Assembly (NCBI GenBank): GCA_046052065.1 | Contig: JBJOND010000001.1 | Span: 1-64,000, forward strand | DNA length: 64,000 nucleotides | Reading direction: 5' to 3' | Source: CAINEC01 sp046052065 | Lineage (GTDB): Bacteria; Bacteroidota; Bacteroidia; AKYH767-A; OLB10 | In this document: in pieces, positions 43,188 to 50,807 of the stretch | Layout of the letters: the number at the start of each line of letters is the position of its first letter | Position numbering within the stretch: position 1 is the stretch's first letter | Notes under the pieces: generated by a model | What the model saw: only the letters and a program-made list of their open reading frames with translations | Told to the model about the DNA's origin: nothing | Database searches by the model: none | Program-made: the position numbers and the translations under genes

Positions 43188-43751
43188 TTATTTGTTATTA
43201 TAGGTATTCATCGTAAGTGCAAGTCCCGCACTCACAAAACTCTTAATCATTTCTACCGCTGTTTCTACTCGAGGAGCAAGGTCTATGCTCTCTGTGGTTG
43301 TCCAATGCCCGAGCACATAATCCACCTGCTTACCTTTTGGATAATTATTCCCAATTCCAAATCGTAAGCGGGCAAATTGTTCCGTCTGCAAGCATTCAAT
43401 AATATTGGTTAATCCATTATGACCAGCTGCACCACCAGAAGGCTTCATTCTTAAAGTCCCGAAAGGTAGGGCAAGGTCATCGGTAACAACTAAGAGGTTT
43501 TCCTTTGGAATCTTTAGCTCTTGCAGCCAGTATCTGATTGCTTCACCACTTAGATTCATATAGGTTGTAGGTTTAATAATGGACACTTGTCGCCCTTTAA
43601 GTTTACCCTCAGCGATCCACACCTTTTTACCTGATGAAAAATCGGTATCTAATGATTTTGCTAAAGCATCGGCCACATCAAATCCAATATTATGTCGTGT
43701 ATGGACATAATCAGGTCCTATATTTCCTAATCCTGCAATTAAATATTTCAT
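43188..43751 (-). CDS. pth: Peptidyl-tRNA hydrolase
   Basis: 187 residues from ATG 43751 (a 13-residue longer frame is not conserved). Family marks: MKYLIAGLGNIGPDYVHTRHNIGFDVADALA with catalytic His in TRHNIG, KPTTYMNLSGEAI, LVVTDDLALPFGTLRMKPSGGAAGHNGLTNI. Hydrolyses peptidyl-tRNA released from ribosomes. Downstream of rplY, from which a hairpin separates it; classic ctc-pth order. Confidence 0.95.
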   Translation of the reverse strand: MKYLIAGLGNIGPDYVHTRHNIGFDVADALAKSLDTDFSSGKKVWIAEGKLKGRQVSIIKPTTYMNLSGEAIRYWLQELKIPKENLLVVTDDLALPFGTLRMKPSGGAAGHNGLTNIIECLQTEQFARLRFGIGNNYPKGKQVDYVLGHWTTTESIDLAPRVETAVEMIKSFVSAGLALTMNTYNNK

Positions 43752-43768
43752 GATTGAGTAAAAATACG

Positions 43769-43799
43769 AATAGAGGAGCGCTTTGGGCACCCCTCTATT
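43769..43799 (-). terminator. Hairpin between rplY and pth
   Basis: Stem AATAGAGG/CCTCTATT with 15-nt loop; followed on the minus strand by CGTATTTTTA, so it is a weak or partial terminator. Confidence 0.5.
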
Positions 43800-43818
43800 G
43801 CTATATTATGAAGCTATA

Positions 43819-44397
43819 TTATTTTTTAGATGCTTCAGCTGCTTCAGCAGAAACATTACGAGTCATGTTTACGCTTACAATTACGTTAGCTGGCGACTCT
43901 AATAAAGTTAAATCTGATAAATTCAAATCGCGTACACGAATAGCATCACCGATTTTCATTGGAGAAATATCCACTGAAATAAAATCAGGCAAGTTAGCTG
44001 GTAAAGCTTTCACCTTTAAACGGCGGTACTTAGTTACCAATTTACCTCCCATCTTTACACCTTCAGAAGCTCCAGTTAATTTCACAGGAATGCTCATTGT
44101 TACAGGCTTATTATCAAACACCTGAAGGAAATCAGCATGAATGATAACATCCGTTACAGGATGATATTGAACATCCTGAATAACACATTGGTACTCTTTT
44201 CCATCAACTGATAATTTCACCATGTGAACATCAGGAGTGTAAACAAGTCCTTTGAAAGATGATAAATCAGTAGAGAAATGAACTTGTTCTTCTCCACCAT
44301 AAAGTACGCATGGAACCATTTCGCTACCACGAAGATTTTTTACCTCTTGCTTAGAGATGTTCGTGCGCTTTGCTCCATTAATTTCAATCGTTTTCAT
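43819..44397 (-). CDS. rplY: Ribosomal protein bL25 (TL5/CTC type)
   Basis: 192 residues, the longer two-domain form. N-terminal 5S rRNA-binding domain (to about 90) with RTNISKQEVKNLRGSEMVPCVLYGGEEQ and QDVQYHPVTDVIIHADFLQV; C-terminal TL5 domain with IPVKLTGASEGVKMGGKL and ADLPDFISVDISPMKIGDAIRVRDL-type strands (NLPDFISVDISPMKIGD). Follows prs by 11 bp, a common prs-rplY-pth order. Confidence 0.95.
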   Translation of the reverse strand: MKTIEINGAKRTNISKQEVKNLRGSEMVPCVLYGGEEQVHFSTDLSSFKGLVYTPDVHMVKLSVDGKEYQCVIQDVQYHPVTDVIIHADFLQVFDNKPVTMSIPVKLTGASEGVKMGGKLVTKYRRLKVKALPANLPDFISVDISPMKIGDAIRVRDLNLSDLTLLESPANVIVSVNMTRNVSAEAAEASKK

Positions 44398-44408
44398 TTG
44401 GGTAATAA

Positions 44409-45344
44409 TTATTCTTTTACAAATAGTGAACTTATAGACTCATATGCATACACCCTCTGAATTGCTTTTGCAAACAATGCTGATGTAGATAATTGTTTAA
44501 TTTTTGTTGATTCTTTCCTAAGTGGGATTGTATCACAAACCACCAACTCAGTAAGATGTGAATTTTCTACTCTTTCATAAGCTGCGCCACTAAGAACTGG
44601 ATGTGTGCAGAAAGCACGAACAGATGCTGCACCTGAATCTATTAATAACCCAGCTGCCTTAGTTAAAGTTCCCGCTGTATCAATAATATCATCAACTAAT
44701 ATTACATCTCTTCCTCTTACATCTCCAATAACGGTCATACTTTCAATCTCATTTGCTCTTTTACGATGCTTATCAATAATAGCCATATCGGCATTAAAAT
44801 AAGAAGCATATGTACGAGCGCGGTGAACACCTCCCATATCAGGAGCACAGATAAGCATATTTGGCAAATCTAAACTCTTGATGTAAGGAACGAAGATGGC
44901 TGAAGCATCCATATGATCAACAGGGACATCAAAAAATCCTTGAATCTGAGGAGCATGTAAATCCATTGTCATGATTCGGGTAACTCCAGCAGCCGTAAGT
45001 AGATTAGCAACTAATTTTGAGGCAATTGCAACCCTGGGCTTATCCTTACGATCGCTTCTTGCGAATCCGAAATAAGGAATAACTGCTGTAATATAATGCG
45101 CCGATGCTCTTTTAGCAGCATCGATTAATAACAATAATTCAAATAAATTATCCGTAGGCGAAAAAGTACTTTGAATAATAAACACGTCACATCCACGAAC
45201 ACTCTCATCGAATGAAGGTGAAAACTCTCCATCGCTAAATCTAACTACCTGCAAATCACCAAGGTCAGCACCATAATGACTCGCGATTTGTTCTGCAAGG
45301 TACTTCGATGCTGTACCACCAAATATTTTAACTTGACGTGCCAT
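44409..45344 (-). CDS. prs: Ribose-phosphate pyrophosphokinase
   Basis: 311 residues. Makes PRPP from ribose 5-phosphate and ATP for nucleotide, His and Trp synthesis. Seen: FSDGEFSPSFDESVRGCDVFIIQST near 38, YFGFARSDRKDKPRVAIASKLVANLL, DLHAPQIQGFFDVPVDHM and PRPP loop VDDIIDTAGTLTKAAGLL near 220. First gene of prs-rplY-pth. Upstream TTTCTTTG near 45375 is one base away from the promoter consensus. Confidence 0.96.
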   Translation of the reverse strand: MARQVKIFGGTASKYLAEQIASHYGADLGDLQVVRFSDGEFSPSFDESVRGCDVFIIQSTFSPTDNLFELLLLIDAAKRASAHYITAVIPYFGFARSDRKDKPRVAIASKLVANLLTAAGVTRIMTMDLHAPQIQGFFDVPVDHMDASAIFVPYIKSLDLPNMLICAPDMGGVHRARTYASYFNADMAIIDKHRKRANEIESMTVIGDVRGRDVILVDDIIDTAGTLTKAAGLLIDSGAASVRAFCTHPVLSGAAYERVENSHLTELVVCDTIPLRKESTKIKQLSTSALFAKAIQRVYAYESISSLFVKE

Positions 45345-45717
45345 AAGTTGATTTGGGCTTGTTTTTTAGGGATGCAAAGAAAAGAAAAATATAGCTTAAG
45401 TCAAAGAGAATTCACAATCAATTGTTAAAATCCTGGAAGAAAATTTAAAAATTGGTTTATACTTGTTTAGTACTTGATTTCAAATGGTTAACTATTAATA
45501 ATTAAAAACATTTGGTTAGGCATAGGGATTTCCCTAATTTAGCCATCCCAAAACAATTAGAAGATAAAGTTTAATTGGTTGTCAACATGTTAGCCAACCC
45601 TCTGAATGGTTAACAATTGACAAGGTCGTAAAAGTGAGAGAGTTTTTTTTGTTACAAAACACGAACAATGAGCGCGACACCAAATTAAATGATGTTGAGA
45701 GGATGAAATAACAAACT
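45345..45717. other. Intergenic region between prs and tRNA-Leu
   Basis: 373 bp without a gene. It contains several GGTTAAC/GTCAAC-like words and a small AGGGATTTCCCT hairpin near 45525. I see no repeat shared with the other tRNA loci and no DnaA-box cluster. Confidence 0.45.
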
Positions 45718-45801
45718 GCCCGGGTGGCGGAATTGGTAGACGCGCTGGTCTCAAACACCAGTGATAGCAATATCATATCGGTTCGACCCCGATCCCGGGT
45801 A
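45718..45801 (+). tRNA. tRNA-Leu (CAA)
   Basis: 84 nt, no encoded CCA. Acceptor GCCCGGG/CCCGGGT, anticodon arm CTGGT-CTCAAAC-ACCAG giving anticodon CAA, long variable arm typical of Leu, T-arm ATCGG-TTCGACC-CCGAT. Unlike the other three tRNA genes here it has no partial copies nearby. Confidence 0.93.
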
Positions 45802-45965
45802 CGTAGTTTTTATTCCTTCAACGAATCCTTAATTTTTCACGTCAAAGACTTTTAAAAAATGGCATGAAACTGTCATTTTCTTAATGTGAAAATTTATTGA
45901 TTACCTGTGCGTTTGCGTTTTGTAAAAACCGATTGAGATTAGCGACTATAGATTAGCGAACACTT

Positions 45966-46982
45966 ATGAAACTACTAAAAACCTCCGTTCCTTTATGGCT
46001 TGTTATAATTATTGTCGCAGGACTTGGTTCAACATCAATCTTTTCAATACTTGCATTTAAAAGTCGTAGCACAGAGCCAATAAGCACCAATTCACCTAGT
46101 AATAATTGTGGAATTATTCATTATAATTCTAGCAGGCACGGCGCTTTTACACGTCCTTTAATCATGGCCGACAGTCCTAATGAAAGTGTTGAGCTATTCG
46201 ACTTAAAAAGTAATTTTACTGAAGCCATCAATGCCGCAAGTGCATCCGGAAGTGTTAGTTCTGCTTCTGTTTATTTTCGTGATTTAAACACAGGAAAATG
46301 GATTTCGATTAATGGAAACGAACAGTATTCTATGGCGAGCATTATGAAGTTAGTGGCCATGATGTACCATTTACGTGTAGATGAAGTTAAGCCTGGCTGG
46401 TTAAATCAAAAAATCCTGGTTCAGAAAAGTCTCATAGTTGATAACATTCAAACGCAAGAAGGCCCTGAATTAGTCTTAGGAAAAGCCTACACCATAAAAG
46501 AACTAATCATTTACATGATTAAATACTCTAACAACAATGCAACAGCACACTTAAACTCTTTCATTGACTTTAACGATTACAAACTTTTCTTTTCTGATAT
46601 CGGACTTCCATTACCTGACCCTAAAGCAACCGACTACACACTAACAAGTGGTCAATGCAGTCGTTTTTTACAAGAACTTTATAATTCTTCTGTATTAACT
46701 AATGAAAATTCCGAATTTGCTTTATCGCTACTAACTGAATCTGTATACCGAGGAGGATTATTAAGAAATATTACTGATAAGGATATTAAAGTAGCCCATA
46801 AATTTGGAGAACGTTTTTATCCTAACTCCTGTCAAATACACGAAACTGCTATTTTCTATACAAATGACAATCCTTTTCTCATTACTGTTTTAACCAATGG
46901 AAAAGACACAGCACAAGAAGCTGCTTTAATTGGAAAAATTGGAAGTATTGCTGCCGATTACGCTAAAAACAAGTTGAACTAA
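45966..46982 (+). CDS. Class A beta-lactamase-fold serine hydrolase
   Basis: 338 residues; N-terminal membrane anchor (residues 10-30). The serine/lysine motif SIMK (Ser125, Lys128) sits in YSMASIMKLVAMMYH. The SDN-like motif is SNN in YSNNNATAHL, and the KTG position reads KFG in VAHKFGERF. The last change is unusual for an antibiotic-hydrolysing enzyme, so a cell-wall-related or unknown hydrolase role is more likely than resistance. Probably periplasmic. No promoter box match immediately upstream. Confidence 0.82.
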   Translation: MKLLKTSVPLWLVIIIVAGLGSTSIFSILAFKSRSTEPISTNSPSNNCGIIHYNSSRHGAFTRPLIMADSPNESVELFDLKSNFTEAINAASASGSVSSASVYFRDLNTGKWISINGNEQYSMASIMKLVAMMYHLRVDEVKPGWLNQKILVQKSLIVDNIQTQEGPELVLGKAYTIKELIIYMIKYSNNNATAHLNSFIDFNDYKLFFSDIGLPLPDPKATDYTLTSGQCSRFLQELYNSSVLTNENSEFALSLLTESVYRGGLLRNITDKDIKVAHKFGERFYPNSCQIHETAIFYTNDNPFLITVLTNGKDTAQEAALIGKIGSIAADYAKNKLN

Positions 46983-47060
46983 GTAAGCATTCCTGTTTTT
47001 AAAATTTTACTTTTGCACTGCATGTAGGAAACTGCATTGCTTTAATTTTAAAATTTTACT

Positions 47061-47122
47061 GCACCCGTAGTTTGCTTCGACGAAAGCTCAGCACGGCGTA
47101 ATTGGATAAAATGGCAGAAATT
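47061..47122 (+). pseudogene. Decayed 5' half of tRNA-Arg with inserted hairpin
   Basis: GCACCCGTAGTT at 47061 and AATTGGATAaAATGGCAGAaATT at 47100 match the first 35 nt of the tRNA-Arg at 47143. A 27-nt insert (47073-47099) replaces one base in the D-arm; it contains a CTTCGAC...GCTCAGCA imperfect palindrome. No anticodon or 3' half follows. Confidence 0.8.
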
Positions 47123-47142
47123 AAATAGTAAATAAAAGCACT

Positions 47143-47219
47143 GCACCCGTAGTTCAATTGGATAGAATGGCAGATTCCGGTTCTGTTGGTTGTGGGTTCG
47201 AATCCCGCCGGGTGCACCA
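47143..47219 (+). tRNA. tRNA-Arg (CCG)
   Basis: 77 nt with encoded CCA. Acceptor GCACCCG/CGGGTGC, anticodon arm GCAGA-TTCCGGT-TCTGT (anticodon CCG), T-arm GTGGG-TTCGAAT-CCCGC. The D-arm GTTC/GAAT is weakly paired. Followed by tandem copies of its 3' end, preceded by a decayed 5' half. Confidence 0.92.
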
Positions 47220-47672
47220 GTAAGCAAAAAATCAAAAAGACGAAGTCAAGAAATAAAGCTGTTGCGAATTATGCTTGCATAAATGAGCATAAAGTTTTGT
47301 TTCGCGCAGACTGAAAGGATGCTCTTGATTTTTTATTTCCCACTTGGCTAGGTGGGAAGAACGCAGTTAATCCCGCCGGGTGCACCAGTAAGCAAAAAAT
47401 CAAAAAGACGAAGTCAAGAAATAAAGCTGTTGCGAATTATGCTTGCATAAATGAGCATAAAGTTTTGTTTCGCGCTGACTGAAAGGATGCTTTTGATTTT
47501 TTATTTCCCACTTGGCTAGGTGGGAAGAACCGAGTTAATCTCGCCGGGTGCACTAGTAAGCAAAAAATTAAAAAGGCGAAGTCAAGAAAAAATGCTTGTG
47601 CGAACTAAGCTCGCATAAATAAGCATAAAGATTTGTTTCTTGCAGACTGAAAGGATGCTTTTAATTTTTTAC
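47201..47672 (+). repeat. 168-bp tandem repeats containing the tRNA-Arg 3' end
   Basis: Units begin at AATCCCG 47201 (real tRNA end), 47369 and 47537: period exactly 168 bp twice, third unit more diverged (AATCTCG, CACTA). Each unit: tRNA T-arm/acceptor end, then AAAAAATCAAAAAG, a TTATGC...GCATAA hairpin, and CTTTTGATTTTTT closing an inverted repeat. Units 1 and 2 then have TTCCCAC...GTGGGAA (47337-47358 in the first), which recreates the 5' T-stem of the next copy but gives it a 15-nt T-loop. Confidence 0.88.
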
Positions 47673-47914
47673 TTCTTAATCAAATAAGAGTCGATCCATA
47701 TTGAGTCGGACTCTAAAGAATACTTTTTATAATTGGCTGTTTTCTTAAATCTCCTCATTGCTTCTAAAGTATCTTGATGCATCATTTTAATTGATTCCAC
47801 GCTTACGACTGTATAATCCTCAATGGTTTTAGAATAGTGAATTACAAATTCATATTTTGGAGACTTACATGAAATAAAAACACAACAAAAGATAAACAAT
47901 GTTAATTTTCTCAT
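47669..47914 (-). CDS. Small lipoprotein, unknown
   Basis: 81 residues with lipobox ISC (Cys 16). The mature part is charged (SKTIEDYTVVSVESIKMMHQDTLEAMRRFKKTANYKKY) with no family I recognise. Its stop codon lies at the very end of the tRNA-Arg repeat array, so its mRNA end would be in repeat sequence. Divergent from the next lipoprotein gene. Confidence 0.55.
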   Translation of the reverse strand: MRKLTLFIFCCVFISCKSPKYEFVIHYSKTIEDYTVVSVESIKMMHQDTLEAMRRFKKTANYKKYSLESDSIWIDSYLIKK

Positions 47915-48031
47915 ATTACTTTTAACAAATAACAGCGTTTAAAAGTATCAAAAAAAACAATCTGCGTATTATAAGATTGAAAAGCACCGATAGAATTATT
48001 TTCTACTTTAGAACATTAATAATTATTATTT

Positions 48032-48565
48032 ATGAAAAACATTTTATCTGCACTAGGACTCCTTTTATTTGTGATATACACCTCAAGTTGTAGTCATCAA
48101 ATTAAATCGTATGAAATTAAAGATCAGTTATCCTTTGATTGCCCTGTTAAAATTGACACTGCACCAGAACTGTTTACTATTTTAAAATCAATTAATAAAA
48201 ATATCGTTTATTTCGGTGTGATTAACAACAACGATAATCGCTATATGCTATCAGTAGCAAAGTATACAGCTGACGAACCTACAACCATCGATACCGCTTT
48301 TTTTGATTTTACTGCGAATGAAGTCCCCGACAATAAAATGGGCGAATATCAGATTTTAGGTGCGGGAAAATACGTGAAAGATAACTACACTTACTTCCGT
48401 AAAATAAGTTGCACCAACGGAACTATTTTAAATGTGATGTTTTATCTGATGAAAGAAAATAAGAGCAATTACTTATTTGAATTCAAAATGACCGGCTCCA
48501 TCGATCAAAAAGATTTTATGGTTGATGTATTGGAAAAAACAGTAAGTAGTGTGGAGTGTGAGTGA
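48032..48565 (+). CDS. Lipoprotein, unknown function
   Basis: 177 residues; lipobox SSC, Cys 20. The mature part is an alpha/beta domain with YMLSVAKYTADEPTTIDTAFFDFTANEV and a C-terminal DFMVDVLEKTVSSVEC, suggesting a PsbP/DUF1795-like layer fold, but this is a guess from pattern. Two Cys in the second half could pair. Converges with the DUF3109 gene, 7 bp apart. Confidence 0.6.
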   Translation: MKNILSALGLLLFVIYTSSCSHQIKSYEIKDQLSFDCPVKIDTAPELFTILKSINKNIVYFGVINNNDNRYMLSVAKYTADEPTTIDTAFFDFTANEVPDNKMGEYQILGAGKYVKDNYTYFRKISCTNGTILNVMFYLMKENKSNYLFEFKMTGSIDQKDFMVDVLEKTVSSVECE

Positions 48566-48572
48566 CCCCTTC

Positions 48573-49154
48573 TTACTTCCCCTTCTCCTCCTTCCACATT
48601 TCAGCAGCGAGCGTTAGTTCATTGTACCATTCTTCTCCGTACTTGCGTGTCAGTGATTCTTTCAAAAATTGATAGACCGGAACTTTTAAACTCTTACCTA
48701 ACTTACATGCTGGTGCACAAACATCCCAACGGTCGTAATTTAATGCATCGTAGTTTTTAAGTTTTTTAATACGCACAGGATACAAATGACAAGAGATAGG
48801 TTTCTTCCACGGAATTTGTCCATCATAATAGGCCTTCTCAAATGCACACTTCGCAATGCCATTTTCAAAAATAGTATAAACACATTCTTCGTTTTCATTA
48901 ATCAAGGGAGTTACCCATTCGCCTTCATCATCTTTCACATATAAGCCTTGCTCTTCGATACTTTTTATTCCCTTCTTCTGTAATAAAGGCTTTACAATAG
49001 GATAGTATTTATCGATTTCTTTTAACTCCGATTTATCGAGGGGAGCACCATAATCGCCTGCAATGCAGCACTCGCCTTTGCACTTATTTAAATCACATAC
49101 AAAATGTTCTTCCAGCAGCTCCGTAGAGATTAATGTCTTGCCAATTTCAATCAT
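48573..49154 (-). CDS. DUF3109 family Cys-rich protein
   Basis: 193 residues. Opens MIEIGKTLISTELLEEHFVCDLNKCKGECCIAGDYGAPLD in outline and contains further Cys at ECVY, KCAFEKAYYDG, PISCHLYPVRI and VCAPACKLG. The spacing matches the DUF3109 family, relatives of YkgJ-type zinc or iron-sulfur proteins. Cytoplasmic, no signal. Cofactor and function unknown. Confidence 0.88.
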   Translation of the reverse strand: MIEIGKTLISTELLEEHFVCDLNKCKGECCIAGDYGAPLDKSELKEIDKYYPIVKPLLQKKGIKSIEEQGLYVKDDEGEWVTPLINENEECVYTIFENGIAKCAFEKAYYDGQIPWKKPISCHLYPVRIKKLKNYDALNYDRWDVCAPACKLGKSLKVPVYQFLKESLTRKYGEEWYNELTLAAEMWKEEKGK

Positions 49155-49207
49155 AATTGTAAAATTAGATAATCCTACAGTATTTTCGTGTTACGATCAA
49201 TAAAATC

Positions 49208-49215
49208 TATCTTTG
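49208..49215 (+). promoter_or_regulatory. -7 box for the thioesterase
   Basis: TATCTTTG overlaps an in-frame TTG at 49213 that might be taken as a start; the box argues for the ATG at 49231, 15 nt later. Confidence 0.55.
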
Positions 49216-49230
49216 CAAAAAATATTTTTT

Positions 49231-49743
49231 ATGTTGAAAGCTAAAACAGCCTCTGAAAGTCTTGCAATACACACCGAAATTGTATTGCCTAACGACACCA
49301 ACACTTTAGGAAATTTAATGGGAGGTCGTTTGTTGCATTGGCTCGATATCACTGCTGCTATTTCTGCTCATCGTCATTGCAACCGAGTAGTTGTTACAGC
49401 ATCAGTAAACAATGTTTCTTTTAATCAGCCAATAAAACTAGGAGATATTGTTACACTACAAGCAAAGGTTTCCAGATCTTTTAATTCTTCGATGGAAGTT
49501 TTTATTGATGTTTGGGTTGAAGACAATATGAATAGTAAGAAAGTAAAATGTAACGAAGCTATTTATACGTTTGTGGCAGTTGATCAGATTGGTCGACCGA
49601 TACATGTGCCTGAGCTTTTGCCTGAAACAGACGAAGAGAAACAACGCTTTGCAGGTGCTTTACGCAGAAGACAATTATCGTTGATCTTGGCAGGAAAGTT
49701 AAAGCCAGAAGAGGCGAATGAGCTAAAAGCTTTATTTATTTAA
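49231..49743 (+). CDS. Acyl-CoA thioesterase (hot-dog fold)
   Basis: 170 residues from ATG 49231. YciA/BFIT-type signature: HTEIVLPNDTNTLGNLMGGRLLHWLDITAAISAHRHCN near 15-52, with the NxxGxxxGG helix and Asp in the active site, then VNNVSFNQPIKLGDIVTLQAKV and EAIYTFVAVDQ. Hydrolyses acyl-CoA esters. C-terminal 35 residues are charged helix. Its 3' end overlaps the glycosyltransferase gene on the other strand by 12 bp. Confidence 0.93.
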   Translation: MLKAKTASESLAIHTEIVLPNDTNTLGNLMGGRLLHWLDITAAISAHRHCNRVVVTASVNNVSFNQPIKLGDIVTLQAKVSRSFNSSMEVFIDVWVEDNMNSKKVKCNEAIYTFVAVDQIGRPIHVPELLPETDEEKQRFAGALRRRQLSLILAGKLKPEEANELKALFI

Positions 49744-50724
49744 AAAACGGATAGCCACTTCCGTTAGTTCAGGAACAGAAATTTTATTCATGCAATCAAA
49801 GTGTCCCTTTGGACATTTTGCAAATCCTATTTTTGAACAAGGACGACAGCCGACTTCTTTTGTTTCTGCAATAAAACTATTCGCATAATTAGAAGGCATA
49901 TAAGGTGTCATTCCAAAAGCAGGAACCGTATTTCCCCAGATAGAAATAATATTGCGATTATACGCTGATGCAATATGCATCATACCTGTATCGTTGGTGA
50001 TGACTAGTTTGGCTTGTGAAACAACTGCAGCCGATTGCAATAAGCTAAACAGACCACAGGCATTGAACACAGTAGCGCCACAAGCATCTGCTATTTCTTG
50101 ACCTGCAGCAAAATCATTTTTATCTCCTACAATTACCACCGGAGAATTAATAGCCTTAACCGCTTCAATCCATTTAGCTGCAGGAAATCTTTTTGTAGCG
50201 TGATTAGCGCCAATAACTGCTGTCCAATAGCCATTCGTAAATGATGCTGGCAAAATTTCCTGATTTGATTTTATAGTAGCATCTACATAGAAATCTAATC
50301 CTTCGCCATCGTTGATAACTCCTAAATGTTCTACCGTTTTCAAATAACGATTCACAATATGAATAGCAGGCATGCGATTTATTTTCAAATTCACGAGCAA
50401 CCACTTTTCAAAATTCAATTTGTTAAATGAAGTAGATTTAACCTTTAACTTCGATTTGATTCTCCACGTGCGCAAATTAGTATGCAAGTCGATGATCTCA
50501 TCAAATTGTTCTTTCTTTAGAGCAGGAAGTACATCTTTTAGTGAGCCATCGGTTGTCCAAACTTTATCAATATTTGGATTATTTCTCACTACTGATTCAA
50601 AATTTTTCTTCGTCAGAAAATGAACCTCCGCATTAGGAACCTGCTTTTTTAGCATTCGAACAACGGGAGATGTCAAGACAATATCTCCAATAGAACTAAA
50701 ACGAATGACTAAATATTTTGGCAA
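49732..50724 (-). CDS. Glycosyltransferase family 9 (heptosyltransferase-like)
   Basis: 330 residues. Starts PKYLVIRFSSIGDIVLTSPVVRMLKKQVP in outline, the hallmark of GT9 LPS heptosyltransferases, with GDKNDFAAGQEIADACG, NACGLFSLLQSAAVVSQAKLVITNDTGMMHIASAYN and IWGNTVPAFGMTPY in the C-half. The start is TTG at 50724: an in-frame TAA lies 15 bp upstream, no ATG precedes the conserved first strand, and the next Met is residue 24. Adds sugar to lipopolysaccharide core on the cytoplasmic face. Confidence 0.92.
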   Translation of the reverse strand: MPKYLVIRFSSIGDIVLTSPVVRMLKKQVPNAEVHFLTKKNFESVVRNNPNIDKVWTTDGSLKDVLPALKKEQFDEIIDLHTNLRTWRIKSKLKVKSTSFNKLNFEKWLLVNLKINRMPAIHIVNRYLKTVEHLGVINDGEGLDFYVDATIKSNQEILPASFTNGYWTAVIGANHATKRFPAAKWIEAVKAINSPVVIVGDKNDFAAGQEIADACGATVFNACGLFSLLQSAAVVSQAKLVITNDTGMMHIASAYNRNIISIWGNTVPAFGMTPYMPSNYANSFIAETKEVGCRPCSKIGFAKCPKGHFDCMNKISVPELTEVAIRFLNK

Positions 50725-50741
50725 GGCATTATTATTTTAAA

Positions 50742-50749
50742 CAAAGATA
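50742..50749 (-). promoter_or_regulatory. -7 box for the GT9 gene
   Basis: TATCTTTG on the minus strand ends 17 nt before the TTG start at 50724. Confidence 0.5.
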
Positions 50750-50807
50750 CTTTTTATCTCTTAAAATCGATTTTCGGGAGTAAAGGAAAATGCAGTAATT
50801 TTACAAC

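Noticed and set aside
45345..45717. GTTAAC-rich region before tRNA-Leu as a replication origin
   Set aside because: No DnaA-box cluster, no dnaA/dnaN neighbours; the words are scattered and explained by AT-rich composition.
45582..45776. Open frame antisense to tRNA-Leu
   Set aside because: It covers the tRNA gene on the other strand and has no protein-like features.
47201..47672. Regular 168-bp repeats considered as a CRISPR array
   Set aside because: Units are nearly identical along their whole length with no unique spacers, they include a tRNA 3' end, and there are no cas genes.
49213..49230. TTG start for the thioesterase
   Set aside because: The codon overlaps the TATCTTTG box; ATG 49231 begins the conserved sequence.
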